From assembly GCA_032622095.1 (NCBI GenBank), contig CP136067.1, positions 74,554,705 to 74,618,704 of the forward strand: a stretch of DNA of 64,000 nt, written 5' to 3'. A program made the translations under genes and the position numbers. Origin of the DNA: Siphonodentalium dalli. Its lineage: Eukaryota; Mollusca; Scaphopoda; Gadilida; Siphonodentaliidae. Below are positions 34,986-45,016 of the stretch, piece after piece (position 1 is the stretch's first letter; each line of letters begins with the position of its first letter). The notes beneath the pieces are model-generated. The model searched no databases and was not told the origin of the DNA. It saw only the letters and a list, made by a program, of their open reading frames with translations.

Positions 34986-35109
34986 CAGGGACGTGGCTAG
35001 AGGGTCTCCGTTGGGGGGGGGGGGTGTCCACATTGGGAAATTCCAACTGCACCCGCCCCCTTGAATCAGAGTCACACCACACACAAGTTTTAAATAATTC
35101 CATTTGCAC
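34986..35109 (-). mobile_element. Truncated end of the hAT-like MITE
   Basis: Begins CAGGGACGTGGC, as at 44894. It is cut off at 35109 where the second duplication unit starts, so the right-hand duplication breakpoint is inside this MITE. Confidence 0.8.
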
Positions 35110-35130
35110 TAGCCGCGGTTTTCGGTATCG

Positions 35131-35397
35131 TCAAACGTCCGTCAGTCGAAATTTGCCGAAGATTCTGGCATAAATTAAATTGGTCACCAAGCGATGACTT
35201 AGTAAAAAGTCATTGATTTTCAATTGCTGGCACTCTACATGAAACCATCGGTCACACATATCGCAGCCGATGCTGCGTATCTCGTGACATTCCTGGGAAC
35301 AAACACCACATGGGTAAATCAATTTGGAATTAGGCATTGTAGAATTTTCAGACCTGTGATCAGAATGCCAAATACTGCTGAGATTGTGATTTGCCAA
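35131..35397 (-). pseudogene. PHD-finger fragment, copy 2
   Basis: Identical in translation to 31763-32029. It lies directly next to the reverse-transcriptase fragment only because of the duplication junction at 35109/35110. Confidence 0.65.
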
Positions 35398-36072
35398 ATA
35401 ATATCATACCACATTCTTATATAGAACTTCTCGGATATTGCACCATGAACTCAAATATTGTTTTTACAATCGTACGTTGTCTTTCATGGCGGGGCCCACC
35501 AAAAGCATGTTGTTTCTATAATAGTAGGCGCCATCAAATACTGATTGCAACTAACTGTAAAAACACTGAACTACAATAGGTGAGAGACCGCCACCAACAA
35601 CAATTAAAGCCTTTCGGCTTAGTGACCATATATCTGATATTAATTATCACCTAGCTAGACAGCCGTTATAGACTAATACACGAGAGAAGCTTAATTGTGT
35701 TCGGCTTTTCTATGCCGAACACTGAACGCGTTTTACAAAATATCGAATAAAACACTTATTATTGGCCCGAACTCCACTAAACTTCGTATATTAATAGTGT
35801 GAACATGAATACACACGCCTATGAACTTTATTTGTTATATTTCCCATTATTTGGACTTGTGTTCGGTTATGTTCGGTTGTGTTCGGTTGTGTTCGGCTTT
35901 TATACGCACCGGTTTGTCTGGCGTATCTGCATCCATGTAGTATAGCCTATACATGTAGGTTGTTGTAACCGAAGTGTCAATACTACGTGTATTTTTGCAG
36001 AGTTTCATAATACACTTCATACTCAATCATAGGTATTTAAAGTTAAACTAAGTTAAATAAAAATAAACTCAC

Positions 36073-36260
36073 CATTTGTAGCATTTGTTTTCTTGGTCCG
36101 ACGATGATAAATTGACGTGGAGAGTAAATTCCACAACAACCGAGCTATAGTATGGTAGAAGTATCTTGGGAGTATTCAGGCTAGCAGTGCTTGTACGTTC
36201 TATATACAAAATTGTCAATATAGTATAATAGACAAAAGACAATTTAGAAGTTGCCGCCAT
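36073..36260 (-). CDS. NUP210: NUP210 exon 1, distal duplicate copy
   Basis: The same 188-nt exon as 32705-32892: same start codon context, signal peptide, split tryptophan and GTGAGT donor, with identical translation. It lies 3.37 kb further upstream on the minus strand and could splice to exon 2 over the proximal copy, since a first exon has no acceptor. The piggyBac insertion site is 637 bp upstream of its start codon. Whether both copies are transcribed cannot be told from sequence. Confidence 0.85.
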
Positions 36261-36896
36261 GCTTATGATGCTTTTGAGAGACATGTTCATAAAGCAAAAT
36301 GGAGAAGGTTGATTTTCTGCTGGGTCAACGACCTTCGCATTGATACCGATGGTCACTAAAAGTGTACTCCGACTCCGACCTCGACTCGGGGGAAAATGTG
36401 TGCTCGGCTTTATCTTGTTTATATGGGTCCTGCTAAAGCCGATGGGGTCATCGTCACAATGCTCCGGTCACATTTGTAGCCGGCTTTTTAAATCAATCAC
36501 AAATCAATCGGCGGCCGGCTCGGCTGATTCCAACTACAACTTTTAGTGTGCTGGAGAACGAAAAAAGTCGATAAAAGTTGAAATATATTTAAAGACTTAC
36601 AAATTATCGTTTTTGTTTTTTTTTATTTGTAATTGGCATAACTTACCACAAACCAAAATTCATCACTATGGGAATTATATTAACGACAATAAACGAAATT
36701 GAAAATCCCAACTACACATTTTACTGGACTCGAGCTCGGGCTCGGACGACCCCTATTGGGAACGGGACTACCCGCCCCCGAGACAACCCGCCCCTCAGCT
36801 AGTTTGGGGGCGGGTTGTCCCGATAAATGAGGGCGGGTTGTCCCGAAATTGTTAATAGTGATTATATGTTCTTTTATGTTCTTTGATGTTATATTA
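36261..36896 (-). promoter_or_regulatory. Upstream region of NUP210 exon 1, distal copy
   Basis: Copy of 32893-33527, including the GC hairpin (about 36778-36820). Beyond 36900 the sequence is piggyBac and no longer host DNA, so any promoter element further than about 640 bp from the start codon has been moved 6.5 kb away. Confidence 0.5.
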
Positions 36897-37395
36897 TTAA
36901 CCCTTTCAACACGTAACGCAAAAATAGTTGCGTAAGCGTAAACTTCCTGTAACCCGTAGTGCAAAAATACTTGCGTAAACCCATGTGCGTTTTGTTGACG
37001 TTATCGCTAAAAATACTCCGGCGTCTAGAAACCCGCCCACTAACACTGGTAACATCCAATGGATGATTAGATTCCAGAGGGGGTGCTGTAATTGAATTAG
37101 AAATGCATCGAATGCTTCTTCGAATTCAAGAAAATCAGTGTACATGTATATAAAGAAATTCGAGAAATATAGTAATGAAAAACTCTTACTTTGATATATG
37201 TAACTCAACTGAATCAGAGGTGCTGCGTATAAATAATCGTATGGATATACGAAGACAAATAACAGTGACATTATGGGATTATTGACACACATTGAACGTT
37301 TCCGGTTTACTTCCGTGTTTATGAAATTATGTTGTTGTCTGCTGTCACTGTCAATTTATGACAACAAACTAGTTATCTGTCAAATACAATTTTAA

Positions 37396-39189
37396 ATGTC
37401 AAAACGTCTCAAGTTAGATGAAGCTATTCGGCGGATTCAGCAATCAAGCGATGACGACAATGACTCCGGTTCAGAATATCCGACTTCGGACTTATCGTCG
37501 GAAACAGATAGTAGTGATGGATCTGATGACGAAATCAACAATGCCGGTGATGCAAATTTCCAAATTTCGTGGTCGAAGGTAGTGAAACCACCAAGTGTAT
37601 CATTTAATTCGAGGCAATGCGGCCCAAAAAACTTGTCACAAGGATTCTCCAGTGAAACAGATTCCATCGAGTTTGTAAAGCTTTTCCTGGATGATGATTT
37701 ATTTGGACAACTTTGTGAATTCACAAATAAAAGAGCGGAGCAGGTGAAGGAAGACAAGCCAAATGACTACTACGCATCATTATGGAAACCTGTAGATGTC
37801 CAGGAAATGCATGCATTCTTTGGTATGCGAATCCTCATGGAGTATAAATTAATCAAACCCAGTTACGAGGAATATTTTCAGAATGAAATGCGAAATTTTG
37901 TTACATATACTCCAGGATTCAAATCGGTCTTCACTCGTGACCGCTACTTTGCCATATGGAAGTTTTTGCACCTTGTCGATGAACGGGATTCTACACTGAA
38001 CAAAAATGACAAACTTTACAAAGTAAGGCCCATGTTGAATTCCCTTCTTGCAAAATTCAAAGATAACTGGACCCCAAGTCAATTTCTTAGTATGGATGAG
38101 GGAATGATTCCGGCAAAGAATCGTTTGTCCATCAAACAATACATTCGAATAAAGCCCATCAAATGGGGAATAAAGGGATTCCTGTTGTGTGAGAGTGCTT
38201 CTGGTTATCTTCTCAATGCAGAGATATATACAGGTGCAACGAACGGTTTTGTTTCGAAAGAATTAGGAAAAATTGGAAGTACTGTTGTGCGAGTTACATC
38301 TGGTCTCGGATTGGAAAACAAAAATCATGTTTTAGTTATGGATAGATATTATACATCTATAGCTCTATTCCAATACCTATTTTCCAAAGGGTTACATGCT
38401 GTTGGGACAACCATGACAAACCGTAAAAATTATCCGGTTGAACTGAAAGTAGGTAAATGTCAGAAGAAACTCATGGTTCGTGGTTCATATGACTATTTAT
38501 GTTCTGATAACATTGTTGCTGTTGTTTGGAAAGACAAAGAGCCAATTAATTTTATTAGTACATTTGGAGACCCACGTGTTGAGGTAACTGTCAATCGCCG
38601 ACAAAAAGATGGCAACTTATTACAAGTGAAGTGTCCCACCATAGTGTCTATCTATAACAAGCATATGGGCGGCACAGATAAAAATGACCAGCTAACAAGA
38701 TTGAATCGGACAAGAAAACATTACAAATGGCCCCGTCGCCTGACTATGAAATTTGTTTTCTGGGCAATTTACAATGCATATATCATTGAAGGGACATTCA
38801 AGGAACACCGACCACAAAGTAAAAGAGCCGTAACATTTGGTTCATTTGTGAATGATGTCGCTCTAGAATTAATTGGTGAATATCGCAGAGAATCGGTTGT
38901 TCGATCGCGTCAATCTGGAGGTCTCGTATCTGAACCTCGTCTCCAAAACGTCAGTGTTCATGAACCGGAAAGACCACAAGATACTTCTGGTTATCGTGTT
39001 TGTAGAGTTTGTGCTGAACGATACAACAGATATGTTAGGAATCACCCTAATGTAAAGCGAAGTGAATTGCCTGTGAAGCAGACCAGGACTGTATTCTGGT
39101 GTAAGGGGTGCAAAGTGTTTTTATGCATCCGGGAAGCATCCGATTGCTGGCATGCATGGCATAATTTGAAGGAGTATTGGCGTGTTTGA
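37396..39189 (+). CDS. piggyBac transposase, 597 aa
   Basis: This is a cut-and-paste transposase that excises and inserts the element at TTAA sites in the nucleus. The N-terminus is acidic (about residues 18-50, rich in D, S and E). The DDE core follows, with the catalytic aspartates of the family at D234 (SMDEGMIP), D316 (VMDRYY) and D428 (MGGTDKNDQ). Spacings of 82 and 112 residues are like those of the Trichoplusia enzyme. The C-terminal zinc-binding domain has C536-x2-C539, C569-x2-C572, C577 and H586-x2-H589. Length is normal for the family (about 590-600) and no stop or frameshift is seen. The start is the first ATG, 496 bp from the left end; ATTAAA downstream (about 39255) may serve as poly(A) signal. 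The gene is divergent from NUP210. All key residues are present, so it may be active. Confidence 0.95.
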   Translation: MSKRLKLDEAIRRIQQSSDDDNDSGSEYPTSDLSSETDSSDGSDDEINNAGDANFQISWSKVVKPPSVSFNSRQCGPKNLSQGFSSETDSIEFVKLFLDDDLFGQLCEFTNKRAEQVKEDKPNDYYASLWKPVDVQEMHAFFGMRILMEYKLIKPSYEEYFQNEMRNFVTYTPGFKSVFTRDRYFAIWKFLHLVDERDSTLNKNDKLYKVRPMLNSLLAKFKDNWTPSQFLSMDEGMIPAKNRLSIKQYIRIKPIKWGIKGFLLCESASGYLLNAEIYTGATNGFVSKELGKIGSTVVRVTSGLGLENKNHVLVMDRYYTSIALFQYLFSKGLHAVGTTMTNRKNYPVELKVGKCQKKLMVRGSYDYLCSDNIVAVVWKDKEPINFISTFGDPRVEVTVNRRQKDGNLLQVKCPTIVSIYNKHMGGTDKNDQLTRLNRTRKHYKWPRRLTMKFVFWAIYNAYIIEGTFKEHRPQSKRAVTFGSFVNDVALELIGEYRRESVVRSRQSGGLVSEPRLQNVSVHEPERPQDTSGYRVCRVCAERYNRYVRNHPNVKRSELPVKQTRTVFWCKGCKVFLCIREASDCWHAWHNLKEYWRV

Positions 39190-39880
39190 AATTTGTTAAA
39201 TTATTGATGCATGTACCAGATTGAGAATTTATATGTGGCATTCATAAAACGTATTAAATTTTAAATTTTTGATTCAAATAATTTATGTACTGCATTATAT
39301 TAGCCCACTGTACTGCCCTTATGAGTTGGCCATATGTATACATATGCACCTGTTTTACCTCGTAGTTTTATATTATTTTTGTTTGTTTAATTGGGGTGAA
39401 ATGTCACTTTCAACAGCTAAGGTCATATCATGACGAGGAGAGATAAACTCAGGCTAAGGCTTTCATTTATTACTCCTCCCACTTTTAGAAGACTTCTACT
39501 TCAGACAGTGATTACCATGGTCCTATTCTTTACTCCATGCTGGAACGTGTCCCAAGTCCAAAACTATAAACATGTGCCATCATGCTCACCCGGGGACCAC
39601 AGATGGGTAGTATTATATTAATATACAACTCTGATGTAAAATAGGTGCATATGAAGTGACGGCCCTTCAGGGCAATGTAATTTGAGGCATCGGACAATGA
39701 TTGCAGCCCCCTGGGATTTAAATTCTAAATAAAATTTACCTTTTTTTTCAAAATCATGACTTCTGATAGCCTTATCATGTAAAATGACATGCCAATTTAT
39801 ATGGTTTTTTGACCATTTGTGACTGAGTTTTGTGCCGATATATTAAATTAAATTATTATCCCTACAGGGCTGTACGATAT
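39190..39880 (+). other. piggyBac internal sequence after the transposase gene
   Basis: 3' untranslated and intervening DNA. Nothing else recognised. Confidence 0.4.
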
Positions 39881-39882
39881 AT

Positions 39883-40040
39883 ACACAGAACGACACGATG
39901 TGTAAATGGGTTTGTCGATACGGCACTCGTGCTGTCGCGCAAGGATAGAACGAGAGGCGCTTGCGCCTCGAGTTCTATCCTTCCGCGACAGCACGAGTGC
40001 CGTATCGACAAACCCATTTACACATCGTGTCGTTCTGTGT
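39883..40040. mobile_element. Foldback hairpin, arms about 77 bp (inside piggyBac)
   Basis: ACACAGAACGACACGATGTG at the left pairs with CACATCGTGTCGTTCTGTGT at the right, continuing through GGTTTGTCGATACGGCACTC and GATAGAACGAGAGGCGC almost without mismatch to a tiny loop. The outline (AGAACGACAC at the tip, GCAC.CGT.TGT, then AACGAGA near the loop) is shared with the hairpin at 48096-48249. Confidence 0.8.
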
Positions 40041-40307
40041 TTATTATGGGCTTCGCGTCCTAGAATCCGTGCATTAAAAATACAGGATTAGAAGGTTTAT
40101 TTAGGTTCATACAGGGCGTGTTTGTCATGTGTGATGATTCTTTTATTTAAATAGTTCCAGTTTCGTGGTTGAGGCGAACGTCATGTAGAAATTTAAGCCT
40201 TCTTATGCATCATTATTCCATTAGGGCCATATCACGCCGTATCCCGCTGTTCTTGTTCGATATATGTTAACTAAACAGGAAATAATTATTTCGTATTATC
40301 CCGTATT

Positions 40308-40975
40308 ATAGAGAAGATATGTTTTACAAAGGTCATAACAATCTCGTATGCCCCTTGTAAAACTTATATTATCCCGCAAAAATTGTCGTCGCTATATAGA
40401 GAAGATATGTTTTACAAAGGTCATAACAATCTCGTATGCCCGTGTAAAACTTATATTATCCCGCAAAAATTGTCGTCGCTATATAGAGAAGATATGTTTT
40501 ACAAGTGCCATAACAATCTTGTATGCCCCGTGTAAAACTTATATTATCCCGCAAAAATTGTCGTCGCTATATAGAGAAGATATGTTTTACAAGGGCCATA
40601 ACAATCTCGTATGCCCCGTGTAAAACTTATATTATCCCGCAAAAATTGTCGTCGCTTTATAAAGAAGACAGATTTTACAAAGGTCATAACAATCTCGTAT
40701 GCCCCGTGTAAAACTTATATTATTCCGCAAAAATTGTCGTCGCTATATAGAGAAGATATGTTTTACAAGGGCCATAACAATCTCGTATGCCCCGTGTAAA
40801 ACTTATATTATCCCGCAAAAATTGTCGTTGCTTTATAAAGAAGACAGATTTTACAATGGTCATAACAATCTCGTCTACCCCGTGTAAAACTTATATTATC
40901 CCGCAAAAATTGTCGTCGCTATATAGAGAAGACAGATTTTACAAGGTCATAACAATCTCGTATGCCCCTAGTAGA
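40308..40975 (+). repeat. 88-bp tandem array, about 8 units (inside piggyBac)
   Basis: Unit: TATAGAGAAGATATGTTTTA, CATAACAATCTCGTATGCC, GTGTAAAACTTATATTATCC, GCAAAAATTGTCGTCGC. The spacing is 88 bp (for example 40523, 40611, 40699, 40787). Short open frames appear in every unit, but 88 is not a multiple of 3 and each frame ends within the next unit, so coding is unlikely. Confidence 0.85.
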
Positions 40976-41289
40976 ATTTATATGACCCGGCAAAAGTTTG
41001 AAAGTCTGATGTACATCTTTCAAAGCCACGTTGATTCCTGGTGTACTGGTTATCGTGTTACTCTTGCGTCATTACTTTTGTGAAATATGTTGCTCCATTT
41101 TATATCCACTAACAGATACTTTCCAAAATTTAGCGAGGCCAGCAAGTATTTATATACAAATTGTGGGAATAGCTATATAATCATATTCATTGTATAAGCA
41201 GTCTAACACAATAGAGTTACTGTTCGTGGCTCATTTCCGCGCTTTATGTCGGTGGGACTATCTTGTTAGTAGAGACGGGGATAAATACA

Positions 41290-41425
41290 TTACACGGCTT
41301 GTTCATGGGGGATACGGTGTGGTATGCCCCGGTCGACTCTCGTACCCCCCTCGGCTATCGCCTCGGGGGATACGAGCCTCTACCGGGGCATACCACACCG
41401 TATTCCCCCTCAACAAGCCGTGTAA
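41290..41425. mobile_element. Foldback hairpin, arms about 62 bp (inside piggyBac)
   Basis: TTACACGGCTTGTT and GGTGTGGTATGCCCCGG on the left pair with CCGGGGCATACCACACC and AACAAGCCGTGTAA on the right, with a GC-rich centre (CCCTCGGCTATCGCCTCGGG). It is GC-richer than its surroundings. Confidence 0.75.
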
Positions 41426-41429
41426 CTTA

Positions 41430-41515
41430 TAATCTACCCTGGTATCCCTGGGTACATGTACCAATGTGTATCAGGGTACAGGTCCCCTGATATATCATGG
41501 TACAGGTCCTAATGT
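41430..41515. repeat. CCTGATATATCAGG minisatellite, left block
   Basis: Degenerate units (TACCCTGGTATCCCTGGGTA, CCCCTGATATATCATGG) related to the block at 42185-42305. The DNA between the two blocks includes the Helitron-like piece. Confidence 0.6.
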
Positions 41516-41574
41516 GAAAAGTAGAGTATTTAAGTTGACATTATAAACATGAAATCCAATATATATTTTGAAGA

Positions 41575-41954
41575 CCTCTGTCTGTCTGTCTGTCTGTCTG
41601 TATGTATGTATGTATGTATGTATGTCATTTATACAAATCTACGATTCTCGACCGATCGGGACGAAACTTGGTAGGTGTGTGTAGTTTGACCAGGCGGTCG
41701 TCGTTGTCGTACTGACGAGCCCGTGTGACGCCCGTGCAGCGCATGCGCAGACCAGATCTCGGAAACGGGTGGAGCTATCGACTTGAAATTTGGTATGTGA
41801 ATGTATCTTGCCCCGGGTACGAATTTTATCGGGTCGCCGAGCCCGTGCGACACCAGCTTCGCGCATGCGCAGACCGGATCTCGGAAACGGGTGGAGCTAT
41901 CGACTTGAAAGTTGGTTTTTGAATAGCCCGGACAACGTCGGGCTCATCGGCTAG
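41575..41954 (+). mobile_element. Helitron-like non-autonomous piece with CTAG end
   Basis: A (TCTG)n(TATG)n microsatellite (41578-41622) is followed by two core units of about 130 bp (GCGCATGCGCAGACCRGATC, CTCGGAAACGGGTGGAGC). The end has hairpin GCCCGgacaacgtCGGGC, then TCATCGG and CTAG (41951-41954) before a T. A hairpin a few bases before CTRR is the Helitron 3' signature. The 5' end is not resolved. Confidence 0.65.
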
Positions 41955-42184
41955 TATGTTATATAATACTTACCAATATTAGATGATGAAAACAGCAGAA
42001 GATAAGTTTAATGAATACAGTAGAAACACAAATAATAACGATGAGAATAAACACAACAAGTGAAGAATGATTCTTGACAGTCGGTCGTTGATTTCTGAAC
42101 TCACGAATTCACAGAACATGTGCCTCGTGTAACTCCGGGTGACTTCGGTAACTTCCGGAAGTAGAATCTACACAGAATCCTATA

Positions 42185-42305
42185 CACTATTTATAACTTC
42201 ACAACAGTCCCCTGATATATCAGGGTACTTGTCCCCTGATATACCAAGGTACTAGTTATGTCCCCAGGTATATCAGGGTACTAGTCCCCTGATATATCAG
42301 GATAC
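42185..42305. repeat. CCTGATATATCAGG minisatellite, right block
   Basis: Four to five copies of CCCCTGATATATCAGGGTAC and variants; each core is itself a palindrome. Confidence 0.7.
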
Positions 42306-43300
42306 TTTTAATAATGATATGTTCTTCCCCAACATCAAAATGATTGCCACTTGAATTAGTAAGGTAATGCATTCATTGGAGTGATATAATAACGCTATCA
42401 GCTATATTTGCACGGTATATTGCAATTCCGGGTAATTGCTTAGCAACCGTTGCTAGGGAGTAATTAAATGACAGTATATCCATATCTTAAAATAATCTCT
42501 GATTTACCAGGAATCCTCCATGCGAAGTTTCAGGTGCATAACCAATTTTAAGCATTACCAACAACATGTGTCCAAATTGTGTCCAAAAACGGTAGATTGT
42601 CGTGGGAGACCAAAACGTGTTGTCACAATTCAGTCATGCACTGTCGGGTATATGCCGAGCAACCGTTGCTACCACTTTTCGTAAGAAATGTACCCCTTTT
42701 AATAAATGATATGCTCTTCCCCAACATCGAAATGATTGTCACTTGAATCAGTAAGGTAATAAATTAATTCGAGTGAAATAATAACGCTATCAGCTATATT
42801 TGCATGGCATATTGCAATTTGGGGTAACTGCTTAGCAACCGTTGCCATGACGTAATTAATTGACAGTACATCCCTATCTTAAAATAATATCTGATTTACC
42901 AGGAATCCTTCATGCGAAGTTTCAGGTGCATAACCAATTTTAAACATTACCAACACCATGTGTCCGAATTGTGTCCAAACGGTAGATTGTCTTGGGAGAC
43001 CAAAACGTTTTCCCACAATTCAGTCACTTTCGGGTATATGCTTAGCAACCGTTGCTACCTATTTTCGCAAGAAATGTACCATTTTTGGCCAAATATATGT
43101 CCAGCCCCACCAGTACGATAATTGCCACTTCGAATTAGCAAGATAACGCATCAATTGGCATGAAGTATTAATCCCATCAGATGTATATGCATTATATATT
43201 ACAATTTGGGTAGTTGCCTGGCAACGGTTGCTACGGAGTATATGATTGACAATGCATACCTATTTTAAAATAATCACTTATATATCAATAACCACTATGT
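42306..43300 (+). repeat. piggyBac right-arm repeat array with X-box-like motifs
   Basis: Diverged half-units of about 195 bp recur as a unit of about 390 bp. Five copies of a GCYTAGCAACCGTTGC-type motif occur near 42436, 42656, 42828, 43036 and 43211. The last, GTTGCCTGGCAACGG, fits the RFX X-box consensus (GTNRCC, short gap, RGYAAC). The array ends about 130 bp before the right TIR. Confidence 0.7.
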
Positions 43301-43439
43301 AAAGTTTTCGGGTACATAACCGATGTTGACCATTACAAACCCCAGGTGTTAAAATGTGCACGCAATATGGCAGAATATATCCCAGGGACCCAGGGTCAGG
43401 GTGCCAAACGATACAGGGTGCCAGTGTTGAAAGGGTTAA

Positions 43440-45016
43440 AGATCTTGACCAACAAAACATGTGTTTATTCATTAATTATGCCAATGCGTGGTCTGGAGTA
43501 AAGAATGACACGATGTTTTGACAACGTACTGAACGGGGTGCTTTCAAAACAAACATTTGATACAAATGGTTCATTATCACAGTGTGTTACCACAACACTT
43601 ATAGTGATCAGGAGTCATCTCACTGATGTTAACTGGAGGTGAGTATACAAACAGCCTTTGAACAATGCCGACGGAACTGGGTATATTAACTCTTGAGTAG
43701 GCCTATGGGTTATAAATCTTCATTCTGCAAGCATGTTTCCTTGCATTCACTGCGATGTAGAGGTCTGAACAAAGCAACATGCAGAAGCAGGCCCAGACGG
43801 TGACTACCCGAGTCACATCGGCAGATCTCCCCACTAAATTACACCATATTGCCTGTCAACTGGTATGTAAAATGAGCGCACATAGTGGTCATAGTGTGTG
43901 TGGCGAACCAATGAACAAAACCATATTGAAGTAATTATAGTAAATTAATGCATTGCTTTTTATATATCTGAACGTAGGGTAATGTGGGGCATAATGCGAC
44001 ACATAAGCACATTAGACCCCATCATGCCACTAAAAACGACGGAAGGGTGCACGCATTATTAAACTAAAAGTTAGATAAATATTTCCACTATACATATTAA
44101 TACTCACACTTGCCTGGGAAGCACCACTTTCTGAACACCATTACATGATTACTCCCCGTCGACGTACCCAATCCGTCGCATTATGCCCCATACACGGGGT
44201 ACAATGCGACACATTTGACATTACAACATCAGCATATATAGGCCTACCGAACTTAATAAATGCAAGACGGTCTGCAGTTTCTTTTCTTTTGTGGATTGAA
44301 AGAATGTATAGGCTAAGCGTCGTTTCAAGTCATATATAGCAACAGACCAATGAGACATTTTATTGATTTATATATGGCGGGTAAAATAGCACCATAAAGT
44401 TTTGATTTCAGGAAAATGGCCGGGGTAGGGTTAACAATAATTATATATCTATATCATGTTTTAATGTTTGGGAATGATCGAATATGTTTTTTTATTTCTC
44501 TCCTTTTGAACTAAGGTTACGATAAGATTTATTTTTCCAGGTTTGATTTGCGATATGCCTATAAATCATATTTTTTTCTCGTAGGCCCAAGTCCTCCCCG
44601 ACGAGGGGGCTATATTAGCTCCCCGACAAGGGGTTGTACCTCCACTGGCGCCACCCTTATTCGTAGCCAATTTTCTTCCTGAATCTGAAGTTTATACGAC
44701 ACGTAGGCCTACAGTATCCTCTCAGACGTATAAGTGCCGGTGGAGGAGGTTATAGGCTGTAACATGTTGGTGACTGTGCCGATCTCTCTTGATCTATAAT
44801 CGCCGGATATGAATCTTGCAGCTCGTCGTTGTACTTTCTCGATCTTGGTGATGTCTTTTTCTTCATAAGGGTCCCAAACGACGGCTGCATAGTCAGGGAC
44901 GTGGCTAGAGGGTCTCCGTTGGGGGGGGGGGTGTCCACATTGGGAAATTCCAACTGCACCCGCCCCCTTGAATCAGAGTCACACCACACACAAGTTTTAA
45001 ATAATTCCATTTGCAC
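43440..45016. repeat. Tandem duplication, unit 2, right part
   Basis: Copy of 33532-35109, resuming immediately after the piggyBac TTAA. It ends at CCATTTGCAC, after which the uninterrupted hAT-like MITE continues. Confidence 0.95.

Larger units (their letters stand above)
31742..35109. repeat. Tandem duplication, unit 1 (empty piggyBac site)
   Basis: 3368 bp are repeated from 35110 onward. The unit starts at TAGCCGCGG inside the Mutator-like element and ends at CCATTTGCAC inside a hAT-like MITE. It includes NUP210 exon 1 and its upstream DNA. Compared with the second copy I noticed only a 1-base difference in a T run (about 33249-33256) and a 1-base difference in a G run (about 35020). The TTAA at 33528-33531 is intact. 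Confidence 0.95.
35110..36900. repeat. Tandem duplication, unit 2, left part
   Basis: Copy of 31742-33531. It contains half of the Mutator-like element (right TIR at 35683-35910), the second PHD fragment and the second NUP210 exon 1. It ends at the TTAA (36897-36900) where the piggyBac element is inserted; the unit continues at 43436. Confidence 0.95.
36901..43435 (+). mobile_element. piggyBac element, 6535 bp, with intact transposase
   Basis: Perfect 12-bp terminal inverted repeats CCCTTTCAACAC (36901-36912 and, inverted, 43424-43435) are flanked by TTAA at 36897-36900 and 43436-43439. TTAA targets and CCCTTT tips are diagnostic of piggyBac. The left subterminal DNA has two related motifs, ACGCAAAAATAGTTGCGT (36917-36934) and GTGCAAAAATACTTGCGT. 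Most of the 6.5 kb beyond the transposase gene consists of secondary repeats: two long hairpins, an 88-bp array, a Helitron-like piece and a repeat array in the right arm. The matching empty site is at 33528-33531. Confidence 0.95.

Noticed and set aside
34801-35397. Reverse-transcriptase and PHD frames side by side as one retrotransposon
   Set aside because: They are neighbours only across the tandem-duplication junction at 35109/35110; in the first unit the PHD piece is inside a Mutator-like element.
40308-40975. CRISPR-like array
   Set aside because: Whole 88-bp units are repeated without unique spacers, and the DNA is eukaryotic; it is a minisatellite.
41190-41922. Overlapping 65-80 codon frames in the GC-rich part of piggyBac
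   Set aside because: They read through a hairpin and a Helitron-like piece in both strands; no domain is present.
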